Origin: Haemaphysalis longicornis
Taxonomy: Eukaryota; Arthropoda; Arachnida; Ixodida; Ixodidae
Direction: 5' to 3'
DNA length: 64,000 bases
NCBI GenBank assembly: GCA_013339765.2
Contig: CM023449.1
Coordinates: forward strand, 120,160,957-120,224,956
Of this stretch, positions 12,190 through 22,561 are shown piece by piece; the first letter of the stretch is position 1; every line of letters starts with the position of its first letter. The position numbers and the translations under genes are program-made. The notes beneath the pieces were generated by a model, which saw only the letters and a program-made list of their open reading frames with translations, was not told the origin of the DNA and did no database searches.

Positions 12190-12389
12190 CGCGAGTGCGT
12201 ACGTCCTGTTTCGCTCTCTCCCGTGTACGTGCCTTCGCGCAGTGGGAAGCCCTACGACAATGCACCGTGTAAGACGTTTTCTTTTCGGGCTCCTCTGTCC
12301 TGATGTATATGTAATCTCAGTATTTCTAATTAGTTAAACATTTTATTTTTTTTCTGTTTAGCCTTTCATTCGAGCCACGACCTAGCTAA
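12190..12389. repeat. ~200-bp direct repeat, copy 1 (LTR-like)
   Basis: Begins GCGAGTGCGTACG, passes through CGTGTACGTGCCTTCGC, a T-rich stretch (TTTCTAATTAGTTAAACA) and ends in CATTCGAGC...GACCTAGC. The same sequence recurs downstream at 14771-14935 plus 15607-15647. Two such copies flanking 2.4 kb could be LTRs of a small element or the edges of a tandem duplication. I see no convincing primer-binding site or polypurine tract. Confidence 0.7.
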
Positions 12390-12530
12390 GATGTTGCAGT
12401 CGACAGGATCATGATTTAAGGCCACGGGAGGACGAACAACCTGGACGGACCGCACCACGACTACGAGAGTGCAGCACGCAGACATGGGCACCGACGCACT
12501 CCACGCCAGCAGTGGTCGACACAGTGCTGA

Positions 12531-12896
12531 CGCTACGTCCTATGCTCTACGAAGAAACAGCAGTTCGTGAGCACACTACGATTACGAGGGCTACCCTGCT
12601 CTGGCCGTAAGGACATCATCTTGCGTCTTCTAGAGGGCAACGAAGAACGTCGCCATCTCTCCAAACGAACGAATGTGCCAACGCTACTTCAGGCTGCCTC
12701 CGACAACAAACGGCAGAGGACCCTGCAAGCGGCGCTGTTTGAGAGCAGAAGGCTGCGTGAAGAACGAGAAAGTTTTCTGAGACAACTGGCGAGAGTCGGC
12801 CGCACGTTTTCCACGGTGCCTGGACTGCACGAGATCCGGGCACAGGCAATGCACGACGGCACGCACATGAACGAGACGACGCATGCAAAATTGTGA
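12531..12896 (+). CDS. Short frame with SAP-like DNA-binding motif (partial)
   Basis: Open from just after a stop at 12528 to a stop at 12894, about 121 codons, with no ATG in its first two thirds. It would therefore have to be an internal exon or a remnant. The N-terminal third reads TLRLRGLPCSGRKDIILRLL, which fits the SAP pattern (hydrophobic helix, then GLPxxGxKxxLxxRL). SAP modules bind AT-rich DNA and also occur in some arthropod retroelement Gag-like proteins. The rest is Arg/Glu-rich and helical-looking (ESRRLREERESFLRQLARV), possibly a coiled coil. It lies inside the fold-back element directly after the first LTR-like repeat. The assignment rests on one short motif. Confidence 0.35.
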   Translation, partial: RYVLCSTKKQQFVSTLRLRGLPCSGRKDIILRLLEGNEERRHLSKRTNVPTLLQAASDNKRQRTLQAALFESRRLREERESFLRQLARVGRTFSTVPGLHEIRAQAMHDGTHMNETTHAKL

Positions 12897-12959
12897 TTGC
12901 GTGCTCACCGGACCTTTCCCAGGTAATCGCCACGATTACGGAGACGCATCGAAGGTCAG

Positions 12960-14410
12960 TGCATTTCTGGCGAGATCACGAAAACGTTGCTCTGCTACAT
13001 GGCCCACGAGCTACATCGCCCACGCGCAGGTCATTCCAGCAACGAGCAACGAGACGCGCAACGTACGCAGCGCGCACGAGCCAGAAGGCACCACGTTTCT
13101 GGCACCCGCTCTTCCGGTACAGACGTACACGAACGGAACGCTGAGAGCACGGAACGCAACGGAGCCGGTACGTACATTTTCCGCACGTGCTGTCCCGGCG
13201 CGGGTCCACGCAACTAACGACATCGCATCCGGATTGGTGGATACGGCCACGACAAGCGAGCAAGACGCACGGCGCCCGAAATGCACCCTACGTGGCGAAC
13301 GACCGCACCCCAATTATAGGGGAGTTTCCTAGATAAAACGAGACGCACAGCGCACGAAACGCACCAGAAGTGAAGAACGACATCCAACTTGAACCAGTGG
13401 AGCTGACCATGGAGAACGAAATGCACAACGCACGGAACGCCACCAAGCCAGCACACACGGAGGAAACTGCTGTTTGCGACATCTTCCGCTCCCACTGCAG
13501 GTGCTATCCGGACTTGGCCAGCGAATGTTACAACCGCCGAAATCACCTGGCCACAAGCAACAAAAGACCCAGCGCACGCGGTTCAACCCTACCGGAAAGT
13601 ACGAGCTCTCCGACACCCGCTGCTCCCGCCCGAGTCCAGCGGACGAACGACATGACACTCGTGCAAGTAGGTCCGTCAACGAGCAACGACACGGCCAGCG
13701 CATGCGGCATGTCCGAGCCAGAATTAACAAGATCACCGACACCCGCGCTCCGATCGAGACTCACACGACAAACACCATTTCGTACAAGAGGACGCAACCG
13801 CGAGCAAGCGGACTCGCGATAAACGGAGCCTGCTTGTATGGGAGAGACAGCGATTATAGCATTCTCAAAACAACGGGCAAAAGACGAGGTCTTCAGCCAC
13901 GACACGGACACGGCAAGAACGGCAACGAATGAACCCGATCCAGACAAAGCATCGAATGCCCTGACGATGAAGTCACGCTTGCGACGCCGAGGAATGTGGG
14001 ACCGAACGGACGGCACGAACTACGCCCGCTTCCCCACCACAACGGTTTCACTTCCGAAACAACCACGGCGACTGCGAGCACGGAGCCGCAACGACTTTGA
14101 CCGATCAGCCATGCCACCCTACGAAAACGCCCCGCTACCGCACACTAAACGAAAAGCCAAACGGCTCCCGCACCATACGCAACGCACGCGTCAATTCAAG
14201 CAACGTCCTCAACGCGCCGAACTATGCCATCCCTACACAGCGCAGCTCGCCACCGGACAAACCAGACGTCTACGCCCCCACATGCATCAAGCACGCGATG
14301 AGCTACACGAACACAATCGCCGACAGAAGCGGCGCAACCAGCGCAACGCCGTAAACACTGTCAAGTTCAGGTCTGACGAAGTGAATCCCACGGCACCCAC
14401 ACAATAAAAT
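12960..14410. other. T-poor, A/C-rich block with no recognised gene
   Basis: The plus strand is strikingly poor in T and rich in ACG-type words (CACGAAACGCACC, CAACGAGCAACGA, ACGAACGACAT), unlike either neighbour. Several frames stay open 100-190 codons (12883-13332, 13370-13822, 13838-14407) and are dominated by Arg, Thr, Asn and Pro, as expected from the base bias. Motifs such as CGAACGACAT recur, so part of it may be a degenerate internal repeat. It may be an exon of an element-encoded RNA or protein, but nothing proves it. Confidence 0.4.
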
Positions 14411-14957
14411 CAAGCAGATTTGAAATTCACCGAAACTCAACGAGACGAACACCCTCTTAACGAAGTTTCTAGTATCTGGAACAACAAAAAACAAACGCCA
14501 GCATCGAGCATCTGTGAACAAGCGGACAGTGATTTGGATACGAACGGACGTCAATCTACGCGAACGCTTCATTGTGCCTGGGGGCAGGCGCATTGCGGAT
14601 TCAGAGCACGATTAGGGCACGTATCAGCGCGCCCGGAAACGAAAACGGACGCCAAAAGCTGCCACCCGAAGACGCAGAAAGACGCAGTTTACGGCCACGG
14701 CCGCACCGACAAGCCCCGACCTCCCCTGAGCCCGACCCGGCCTGAGAACAAGACGAGACGCCAGGCGCAACGCGAGTGCTTACGTTCCGTTTCGCTTTCT
14801 CACATGTACAGTGTACTTGCCTTCGCACAGTAAGTCGCCCAACGACAGTGCACCGCGTCAGACGTTTTATTCCTTTGTCCTGATTTATATGTAACCTGTG
14901 TTTTTCTAATCAATTAAACAATTTATTTTTAAATGCATAGCATTTTAGTAACTCACA

Positions 14958-15162
14958 ATGTCACGCGGCGTTGGCGTGCCTTGTCGTAGTCCGCATGCGC
15001 GCCTTGTCGTAGTCCGCATGCGCGCCTTGTCGTAGTCCGCAGGCGCGCCTTGTCGTAGTCCGCCGCCAAAGAAATAACAGTTTCCGGCGCCCGGTTTCGA
15101 ACCCATGACGCCGCGGGCGGAACGCAAGGTGCCCGGCGCACTACCGACCGAGCCACGAAACC
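14958..15162 (-). mobile_element. tRNA-derived SINE with 23-bp tandem tail
   Basis: On the minus strand, starting near 15162, there is a Pol III A box (TGGCTCGGTCGGTAG) and about 60 bases later a B box (GGGTTCGAAACC, near 15092-15103), the spacing of a tRNA-like head. A short body follows, then four tandem copies of a 23-bp unit on the plus strand (GCCTTGTCGTAGTCCGCATG plus 3) at 14978-15066. tRNA-derived SINEs are known in ixodid ticks, but I cannot assign a family. It is not a tRNA gene because the anticodon arm and acceptor pairing are not intact. Confidence 0.7.
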
Positions 15163-15606
15163 GACACAGATTTCGATGCACCGAACGCGCCATATATCCT
15201 TCACTCATTTCTCGTTTGTTTCGACAGCGCCACAAGTGGTCCCGCGCCTCCAAAAGATGGCGACACGGGTCCCGCGATCGAGAGATACGACTTGCCGGCG
15301 CACCCCCTCGGAAATGCTGTGCATTTGATCGTGCCCCTCGCGAGGGGGATGTCTTTTTGTTCTTGATCTCATCTCGCACATGGTGCAGCCTTTCTCCGCC
15401 ATTTCGAATTCCGGGTTGTTTTCTTCAGCAGCCACTTTTTTCGCGTACTATCGTAAACACCAATCCAACGAATATTCTTGTAAGTGAACGCTGGAACTGC
15501 CGGTTATGTACATATGTTTGACCTGAAATATACATGAGATTTTTTTCCCCTATAGACAACGGGAACATATACGACCAGTGCAGATGCCGCCAGCAGTTTC
15601 GAATGG
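15163..15606. other. Unassigned sequence in fold-back interior
   Basis: No recognised gene. Around 15435-15500 it shares a diverged block (TTTTCGCGTACTATCGTAAA) with 6977-7000, outside the element. It lies between the SINE and the displaced end of the direct repeat, so it may have entered as part of the same insertion. Confidence 0.4.
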
Positions 15607-15665
15607 TTTTTCTACTTAGTCTTTCATTCGAGCTACGACCTAGCTAACAGTGCAGATAAGTTGAT

Positions 15666-16050
15666 TATTCGTGAGTAATACAAATTGAGTACTCATGAGT
15701 ACTGATTGAGTACTCATGAGTGCGGAATGAGTAGTACTCATGAGTGCAGAATGAGTAGTACTCGTGAGTGCAGAATGAGTAGTACTCATGAGTAGTACTC
15801 ATGAGCAGTAGTACTCATTGAGTACTCATGAGTACAGAGTGAGTACTCATGAGTACAGATTCAGTACTCATGAGTACAGATTGAGTACGAATACTCGTGA
15901 GGACAAATGAGTTTGAGTACAAGTGAGTACGATTACAAATTAGTATTTGATGAGTGACTACGAGTGATTTTGTGAACAGACGAACTTTTTGAGTCTGAGT
16001 TTGATTGAGTACAGCGTAAATAAAAAAAATGTGATTGAGTTTGAGTGAGT
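15666..16050. repeat. Palindromic 12-bp satellite array, right
   Basis: Same TACTCATGAGTA-type unit as at 9056-9480, here joined by GCAGAATGAG or AGA spacers. It decays outward (15900-16050) into GAGT-rich sequence (TTTGAGTGAGT) before meeting the right arm. Outward decay mirrors the left array. Confidence 0.92.
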
Positions 16051-16059
16051 TCTTTCTGT

Positions 16060-16810
16060 TTTGCCGACCTATGGTCACAGGAAAAGACGGTGGCGACCAT
16101 TGCTTGTATAACGCATAAGGACAGCGAAGCGCTACGCCTCATAACTGCGGAGCATATCGATATCGCCGATTAACTCATTCGTCAAGCGTGACTGGAATCA
16201 GCGCAGTAATGCATAAAAGTCACTTTCCTTTGTTATTTTTTTCTTTTGTTCGATCATGTGACCCAGCAGCTTACTAGGAGGAGTGTGGACAAATGCGATG
16301 CATATGGGTTCTCTGTCACGGAGAGGCTTGTACTGTCTTCTTATGTTGCTCTTACGCTAAATGAATAATTTTTATTTTATTGTCACACATAAAAGCAAAC
16401 TGCGGCACGTTATTTGAATGATACGAGATCGCTGACTTGGAAACAGTCAAAACTATTGTTTCTTTTGGTGCAAAACATGCTTTAAACCGTGCGACATGCG
16501 GCGAAACTGCGCCTGCTGCAAGGTCACGGACATTTCGCGGCACCGAAGGTCGGTGAAATTTTTTGCCCTATTTCGCGCCGAGAGCAGCCGCCAGTTGCAA
16601 GTTTTTACGTATTACCCCGTCATTTTTACGCCGAATAAAATTGCCAATCTCTGAATTATACGTCCTACTCAACTGTCTACGTTACGTACCATATTTTTAG
16701 AGAAATACAGAGAGGGCGTGGCCTGCAAGCCATAATGTTTTTGAATGGCAAAGACACGCATACGTTGTCATGTCCGCCGCATTTCTTCTAGTATTTTGGT
16801 GAGTTAAAAT
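16060..16810. repeat. Right inverted arm of fold-back element
   Basis: Reverse complement of 7250-7960. It lacks the 1.1-kb palindrome, so its junction with the satellite (GCCGACCTATGGTCACAGG) shows the arrangement before that insertion. Confidence 0.85.
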
Positions 16811-17134
16811 AAAGTAGTTCCCGGCGCACGCGGTCAACGATGCGTCGGACAAGCGCGACAACCACAACGAGACGGCACACGCAGTGGCGAGAGCGCTAAC
16901 AAACCGCGCCGCTGCAACCGACCGCCCACTGTGGTGTAGCGCTAAGAACCGTATGACGACGTTCAACGAATTAACTTACACAGTTCTACGGCTTGGCTCA
17001 AACGACTCTCCCAACCCAGCACCCGGGGCTGAGCCGAGCGGAGGCGGTCCTGTTCCGACAACTACAGACTGGGTCCTTACCCACCCCCCACCCAGAACAC
17101 AAATAAGCCGGAATGGGAGTAAATGGCTTATTGC
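16811..17134. other. Spacer between fold-back and hAT elements
   Basis: GC-rich, with no recognised gene or repeat. The last 8 bases (17127-17134, CTTATTGC) are the left target duplication of the hAT element. Confidence 0.6.
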
Positions 17135-17190
17135 CAGGGGCGTAGGGAGGGGGGGGGCTTATGGGGCTTCAGCCCCCCCCCCCCCCGAAA
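17135..17190 (+). repeat. hAT left terminal inverted repeat
   Basis: CAGGGGCGTAG, a G run, a short GGGGCTTCAGCC turn, a C run, then GAAATTTTGACG. The G and C runs can pair, so the end itself can fold. Confidence 0.9.
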
Positions 17191-18655
17191 TTTTGACGCG
17201 CTGTCATGCACGGCGACCAAGGCAACCACCTGCGCCGGGAACCATCCTAGGATTTTGTCCAGAACCCCAGGAGTCCTGTCCGGAAAGCGCACCAGCTCTC
17301 CCTTGTTGGCCCGTTTCCCTCCTGGTGGTCATTAAAGTTTTGAGACGGCGCGCGCGCTTCGGGTCGCCGACAGACATTCAAGCCGACAATTCTACGTCGC
17401 TTTGTCGAGCGCCCCCCCCACCCCACTCTGTGGCCGCGCACGCCGCCACACACCGCGCACGGCACTTATCCCTTTTTCCGCCGCCGATAGGCGACTAATT
17501 GTTTCCCGACGGACCCCCCATTCTCGTTCCACGCGCTCCGCCGTCCCGTTATTGCCGCCCTCGTTGTCAGCCAGACGACGTCGCGTTTTCAGGCCGGAAA
17601 GAAGACCACACGTAGCCGGCACGAGACACGCGACTAAATGACCTGCGCGACCCAATGTTTCCAAGCCTAGATCCCCAGAATGACTGGCGGGAGAAGCCCA
17701 TTCAACCGTCTCGCGGTGCCACCTGCAGGCGAAAACAACCCTTCTACCCGCGGTTGGTCCAAAGTGCTCGGGATCGCACAAAACGAGGGCCACCCAGACG
17801 GCCTCGTTAGTTCGTCATAGCCCTCCCCGCGAATACTTGCCGCAGTTCGTCGACCTGCCCGATACAGCAGCGGCCAAGCCTACCACTTCCCTCAAACCGA
17901 GGCGCCGACACCGGGCGCTGCGGCATCATTACAAACAAACGAAACGATGCGCAGGGCGCGTCCCTTCTTTGAACCCGCCCCGAGGCCGCCCGCGTCAAAC
18001 CCAGAGGCGCGAAGTAATGCGTTTCCGTCTGCGCTCCGCGCTGTCCATTCATCACCGCATCCCAATCGGCGGAAAAAAAAGAACATATGACAGAATAAAC
18101 GAGCAGCTCGCGATATTAGGAAAAGAGGTGCTCGAACTTAACAGGTGCCCTCAAGTGTTTGCACGTGGTTTCGTTTGTTGTGTTTTACTTAATTGTTTTT
18201 CGTCTTTTCCTTTTTTTTAGTGGTGGGAGAGAGTTACCAACGTTTCGGGGTTAGGGGGGCGTTGTCCGCCGCAGTTTATGTACGGATTTGCGAATGCAAC
18301 CAACCAGATCGCCACGAGATGCTGATTGGCACGGGCGTCGTGGACGGAGCCGAAGTGACCGATCAAAACAACGAGACACGACGTCTCGGGGTCGGATCCA
18401 CAGGGTTTCACACAAAGTTAGCTGTCTGATACGCTTATTTTACTTCTTACTCTGCTCAACTTCAACTTCAGTATGCAAATATTTTTTCTTTTGTTTAAAT
18501 ATACTTTTAAAGAAACCTCCCCTGCAATCGTCGTCGTCAGATCATCAGGGAAGATAAGAACCTTTAGTGTAAATATTCAACTTAATATGTCTTCGGAGTT
18601 CATCTGTCTGCCCTTCAATGCCGCGTAGCGACTGCACGGAATTCGGCGTTACAAT

Positions 18656-21600
18656 ATGTCACAGAAGAGGATATCGACATTTTTTCCTCCTACGTCCAAG
18701 CGTCCGTGCCAAGACACTGAAGCCAGCAAAGGTAACTATGCTATTGCCTTCTCCTCATACATCGACCCTCGAACACTGGAACCCTCCACGCTGAATTTAA
18801 TTGCGCACTACTCTCTAGAAAGCGGTCTAGCGCGAGCAGTTTAGAGCCGTGAGCCTCCTCTCCTCACCCCACGTGGCCTCTTCCGCCTTCGTAAGGAGCC
18901 AACCAGCTTCAACTTGAACGGTTTATTTTCAAGATGTCCCAAACCTCGAATATCTCACCCTCTACTCCCACTTCCCCCACTTGACCTAGCGTCTTCCTAA
19001 TGTAATAAAGGTTATCTCCTCCACCTCCTCTTTTACGGGTTTTCTTGAGTTCAATGTATGGTGCGTAAAATGCATGATCTTGAAGCCTAGAATCGGGTTT
19101 TCGTAGGCGGACAGGTATTGACAGCTACGTTTGCGAAATAGCAACATTATTACTGATAAACCAGTAGTCAAGTGAGGGGAATAAGATGCATTATTTGCGA
19201 AAGTAAGCGTTAGCATAACGAACATGTAACAGCAACTCTTTCTCATAAAAGTCAGGTCTCCTGACTTTAATTCGTGGAGACATTTGTTTGCATGCATTCT
19301 TTTCAGTACTGAGACCTTTTCTGTATATGTCCTATTTTTTTCTATCAGTCATGCAACTGCTTGAAATTCAATCATGTTCGGTTTCGAAATCATTATTTCG
19401 ATGTTGTCGCTGCCTTTCTTAAAATGTTTTCGCCACGCCTGCGTACAATGCCGACGATGCCGGCAGGACGAAAAGCACTGTGGATCAAGCCTTGCGCTGT
19501 CTTTTTATTAAGTAGGTCCTTCAGTCGCGTGATGAGACAACCCTCTTCCCCCTTCAAAGAAAAAATTTCTCTCTTTTCAAGAACACAGAGGAGCGCTCCC
19601 TTCCATGGTTGGCATAAAAAATCGAAAAAATGGCTACTCACGCTAAAAAAAATGTCCCCTTCCCTGATATGCAATTTTCACGTCTGGTTTTGATCACGCG
19701 TAGGATGGAACAGGCCGGATAACCACGGGGGTGACGGAGCTATGACGAGGCGCAGTCTAAAAAATTTGGTTTTTCTACAACTCGTATTGAGTTTGTCGCC
19801 ACTGCACCCTTAGCCTAGGTGGCACATCTTACGCTGTTTCCCCTAAACACATATAGATTCCGCTTCTTGGTCCGAAAACAGCTTCTACGTCACAAACCGG
19901 TGAACCAGCGCGTTACGCTGAGCATTGCAGGAAACACCTTGCTCGCGCAGGCCAAAGGTGCAGTTTCACACACCGAACATTATGCTACTTATATACATGG
20001 CTGTAGGAGCTTATAAACAAAGATGGCGCATTATTGGGTCATTGGGTATAGCGACAAGAGAGGGCTGCTGTTTATTTTTTTCCCTTGTGGTTTGCGCAGG
20101 TACTGGTTCAAGACAAAAAATCTCTACTGACACAAGAGACGAAGGACTGGTGCCAGAGCCACATCTGGAAACTCAGAAGCATGCGTCTGTACCGTCTGTA
20201 CCGACAGGCTCAACATGCTCATCTGGTGAGAATTCGCACATATTTTTCTTATTCGTTCAGTTATTGTGCACAATTAGAAACAGATCGCTCATGTATCGAA
20301 CCACGTATAGTGATATCAAATATTTAACTCTTTCAGATGCGCAAACGGTCCTAACAGGCAAATTTGACATAGGGCTGCACTCGAATTACTCAACAATGGA
20401 AGACCAGACCAGATATCAGCTTCTGACATCTCCGTGGATTCCACCTCAAGGATACAGATTCAAATCTACGAAAGATTTGAAGCAAAACCAAAGATTTCAG
20501 TCGGCATGGCTCGATAGATATCGATGGTTGAGCTACTCAGACCTTCAACAAGGTGCTTTTTGTCGAGTGTGCGTCCTGTTCTGCGGGCCGGAGGTTGGCA
20601 AGGGCCAACATGCACGCACTGGAGCCCTCGTGTCTAAGCCTTTCCAGAAATGGAAGCACGCTCTCTAAATCTTTGATGCGCACGAAAGCACCAAATATCA
20701 CCGTGATTGTCAACTGGCGGCTGATAACTTTATCCAAACGTTCTTAGGAAACGCACCTAGTGTGGTTGATCAGCTGGACCAGGGCAGACAAAATCAAATA
20801 AGAGAAAACAGAAGAAAATTGCAGCCTGTTGTTGAGACAGTTCTGTCCCTATGGCTCTGCGTGGCCATAGGGACATCGGTCCTCTGGACTTGAGCGCCGT
20901 CTCCGCGGAAAACGAAGGAAACATCAGAGCGCTACTTCGAATGCGAGCCGATTGTGGCGATACAGCTCTGAAGGACCACCTGGAGGGCTGCCCAGTAATG
21001 CCTCGTATTTAAGCCCAGCGGTACAAAACCAAATTATAGAAATTTCTGGCGAAGTCATCAAAGAAAGATTGGTTGCAAAAGTAAACGCCTCAGGCTGCTT
21101 TGCAGTACTTGCCGATGAAACTACAGACATTGCTGGAATTGAACAGCTTACCGTTTGCGCAAGGTACCTGAACAAGGATACCGACAACATCGAAGAAGTG
21201 TTTTTAGGCTTTGTGCCAATACAGGACCAAAGCGGCAGAGCCCTTGCCGACACAATTATCAAATTTCTCATTGACCTAGGAATTAACATGCAACACCTTC
21301 GTGGCCAAGGGTATGACGGCGCAAGCTCTATGGCAGGTAGAAACCAATGGTGTGCAAGCCGTCGTTCGCGAAAAATATCCGACCGCATTGTACACTTATT
21401 GCGCCAGCCACTCCCTTAACCTAGTTTGTTGTGCGGCCTGCTCCATTACAGATATCCGAAACTGCTTTGGGACGCTAAGGAAACATCGAATTTTTTTCGG
21501 AAATCTGCTACCGTTCGCACGTTCTGAGAAAAATGATAAGTTTGATGTGCCCAGAGTCCACAAGGCAGCGGCTTCTGGGATTATACGAAACGCGCTGGGT

Positions 21601-22561
21601 GGAAAAGCATGATGCAGTGCTTTCATTTGTCAGTCTTTTTGAAGCGGTGATCGCAGCACTAGAGGAAATTCAAGACAATGGCAGTGGTGAAAGTTCCGCT
21701 CAGGCGAATAGTTTTGGCGTTGGCACTTCTGTCACCAGCATTCACTCGTGAGCCTGCATGTGGCGAAGAATGTGCTTGCATTGACTCTGCCCGCTGTCAA
21801 AGAGGCTGCAGTCGAGCAGCATCGACATGAGCGCCGCGATGGACGACCTACACTTGGTACAGGAGACTATTCAGAATGACCGAGACAGTGCCACTGCCTC
21901 CTTCTCGAAAATATTTGCACAAGTGCAGGCCGTGGCAAACAAAATGAATGTCGAAATCACCAGCCGACGAGCCGGCGTCCGCCAGCAGGATCGTGGCGTT
22001 GCATTAGAAAATCCAGAGCAATATTTTAGAAGAACCGTATTCATCCCATTCATGGACTACGTGTTAGCACAGTTGCACCAACGGTTCGAAAAGCACAGGA
22101 CAACATTAGAGTGTTTTTGTGTAATTGTGCCATCCGCAATACCACCACTGCAAGACAATCGCGAGAAAGCAGCGGAAAACCTCGTCGCTAGTTTTCCACA
22201 GGACGTGGACGCAAGGGCTGCTTTAGGAGAACTGCGACTTTGGTGGGCAAAGTGGATGAACAAAGCAGCAAACCTCCGCCCCAGCACAGGAATAACTGCC
22301 CTCTCTCACTGCGACTGCCAGTTCTATCCGAATGTGCACAAACTGCTTCAGATTCTAGTCACCCTTCCAGTGACAACTGCCACCGCAGAGAGAACATTTT
22401 CGAGCATGAGGTTGTTAAAGAACTAATTGCGCTCCACGATGTCCCAGGAACGCATGGTTGGCCTAGCGCTTCTGTACGCTCACAGAGACGTTGATGTCAG
22501 GGTATCAGAAGTCATTGACCGCTTCGCTAAAATTCCCCGCCGAGTAAGCTTTGTCCTTTAA
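18656..22561 (+). pseudogene. hAT transposase (ZMYM1/TTF-zinc-finger-like), three exons, inactivated
   Basis: Exon 1 starts at ATG 18656 (MSQKRISTFF, a basic N-terminus usual for these proteins) and ends at 18731 before GTAACT. Exon 2 is 20100-20225 and exon 3 starts at 20337. The donors and acceptors are good and the phases agree. Exon 3 carries the TTF-type zinc-finger region (FCRVCVLFCG, PFQKWKHAL), the DUF4371-like block (LRGHRDIGPLDL, FAVLADETTDI, GQGYDGASSMAG, CASHSLNLV) and the C-terminal hAT dimerisation motif (TTATAERTFSSMRLLKN). Lesions: an in-frame TAA after WKHAL (20666), frameshifts near 20850, 20990, 21340, 21490 and 21740, and a TAA replacing the residue after RLLKN (22424). 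The reading frame then continues to its natural stop at 22559. An intact product would cut and paste the element in the nucleus. Confidence 0.9.
18732..20099 (+). other. Intron 1 of the hAT transposase
   Basis: Runs from AAAG|GTAACT to a pyrimidine-rich TTTGCGCAG|G acceptor, 1.37 kb. Joining the exons restores a glycine codon and continues without a break into TGSRQKIS. It holds no recognisable gene. Confidence 0.8.

Larger units (their letters stand above)
14771..15647. repeat. ~200-bp direct repeat, copy 2, split by an insertion
   Basis: 14771-14935 matches 12190-12352 (GCGAGTGCTTACG, GTGTACTTGCCTTCGC, TTTCTAATCAATTAAACA). Its final 40 bases (CTTTCATTCGAGC...GACCTAGC) appear only at 15607-15647. 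The ~670 bases between them, including a tRNA-derived SINE, therefore look inserted into this copy. Confidence 0.65.
7250..16810. mobile_element. Large fold-back (long inverted repeat) element
   Basis: The left arm (7250-7960) and right arm (about 16060-16810) are reverse complements over ~700 bases with scattered differences. Shared blocks include GGACATGACAAC, CGCCCTCTCTGT, GAAATAGGGCAAAAAATTTC, GCGAAATGTCCG, TTTGACTGTTTC and GTAGCGCTTCGCTG. Inside each arm lies an array of a palindromic satellite (9056-9480 and 15666-16050). An imperfect long inverted repeat with tandem repeats in its inner part and a variable centre is the architecture of fold-back transposons. Exact ends and target duplications are unclear; the outermost matching bases are near 7250 and 16810. 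No transposase is recognised inside, so it may be non-autonomous or use an unknown enzyme. Confidence 0.75.

Noticed and set aside
12190..12389. Definite LTR of a retrotransposon
   Set aside because: No primer-binding site, polypurine tract or pol sequence was found between the copies. Kept as LTR-like only.
15080..15162. A tRNA gene
   Set aside because: A and B boxes are present but the anticodon arm and acceptor pairing are degraded, and a SINE body and tail follow.
7250..16810. An assembly artefact producing the inverted arms
   Set aside because: The arms differ by many substitutions and indels and only one carries the inserted palindrome. A duplicated-contig error would give near-identical arms.
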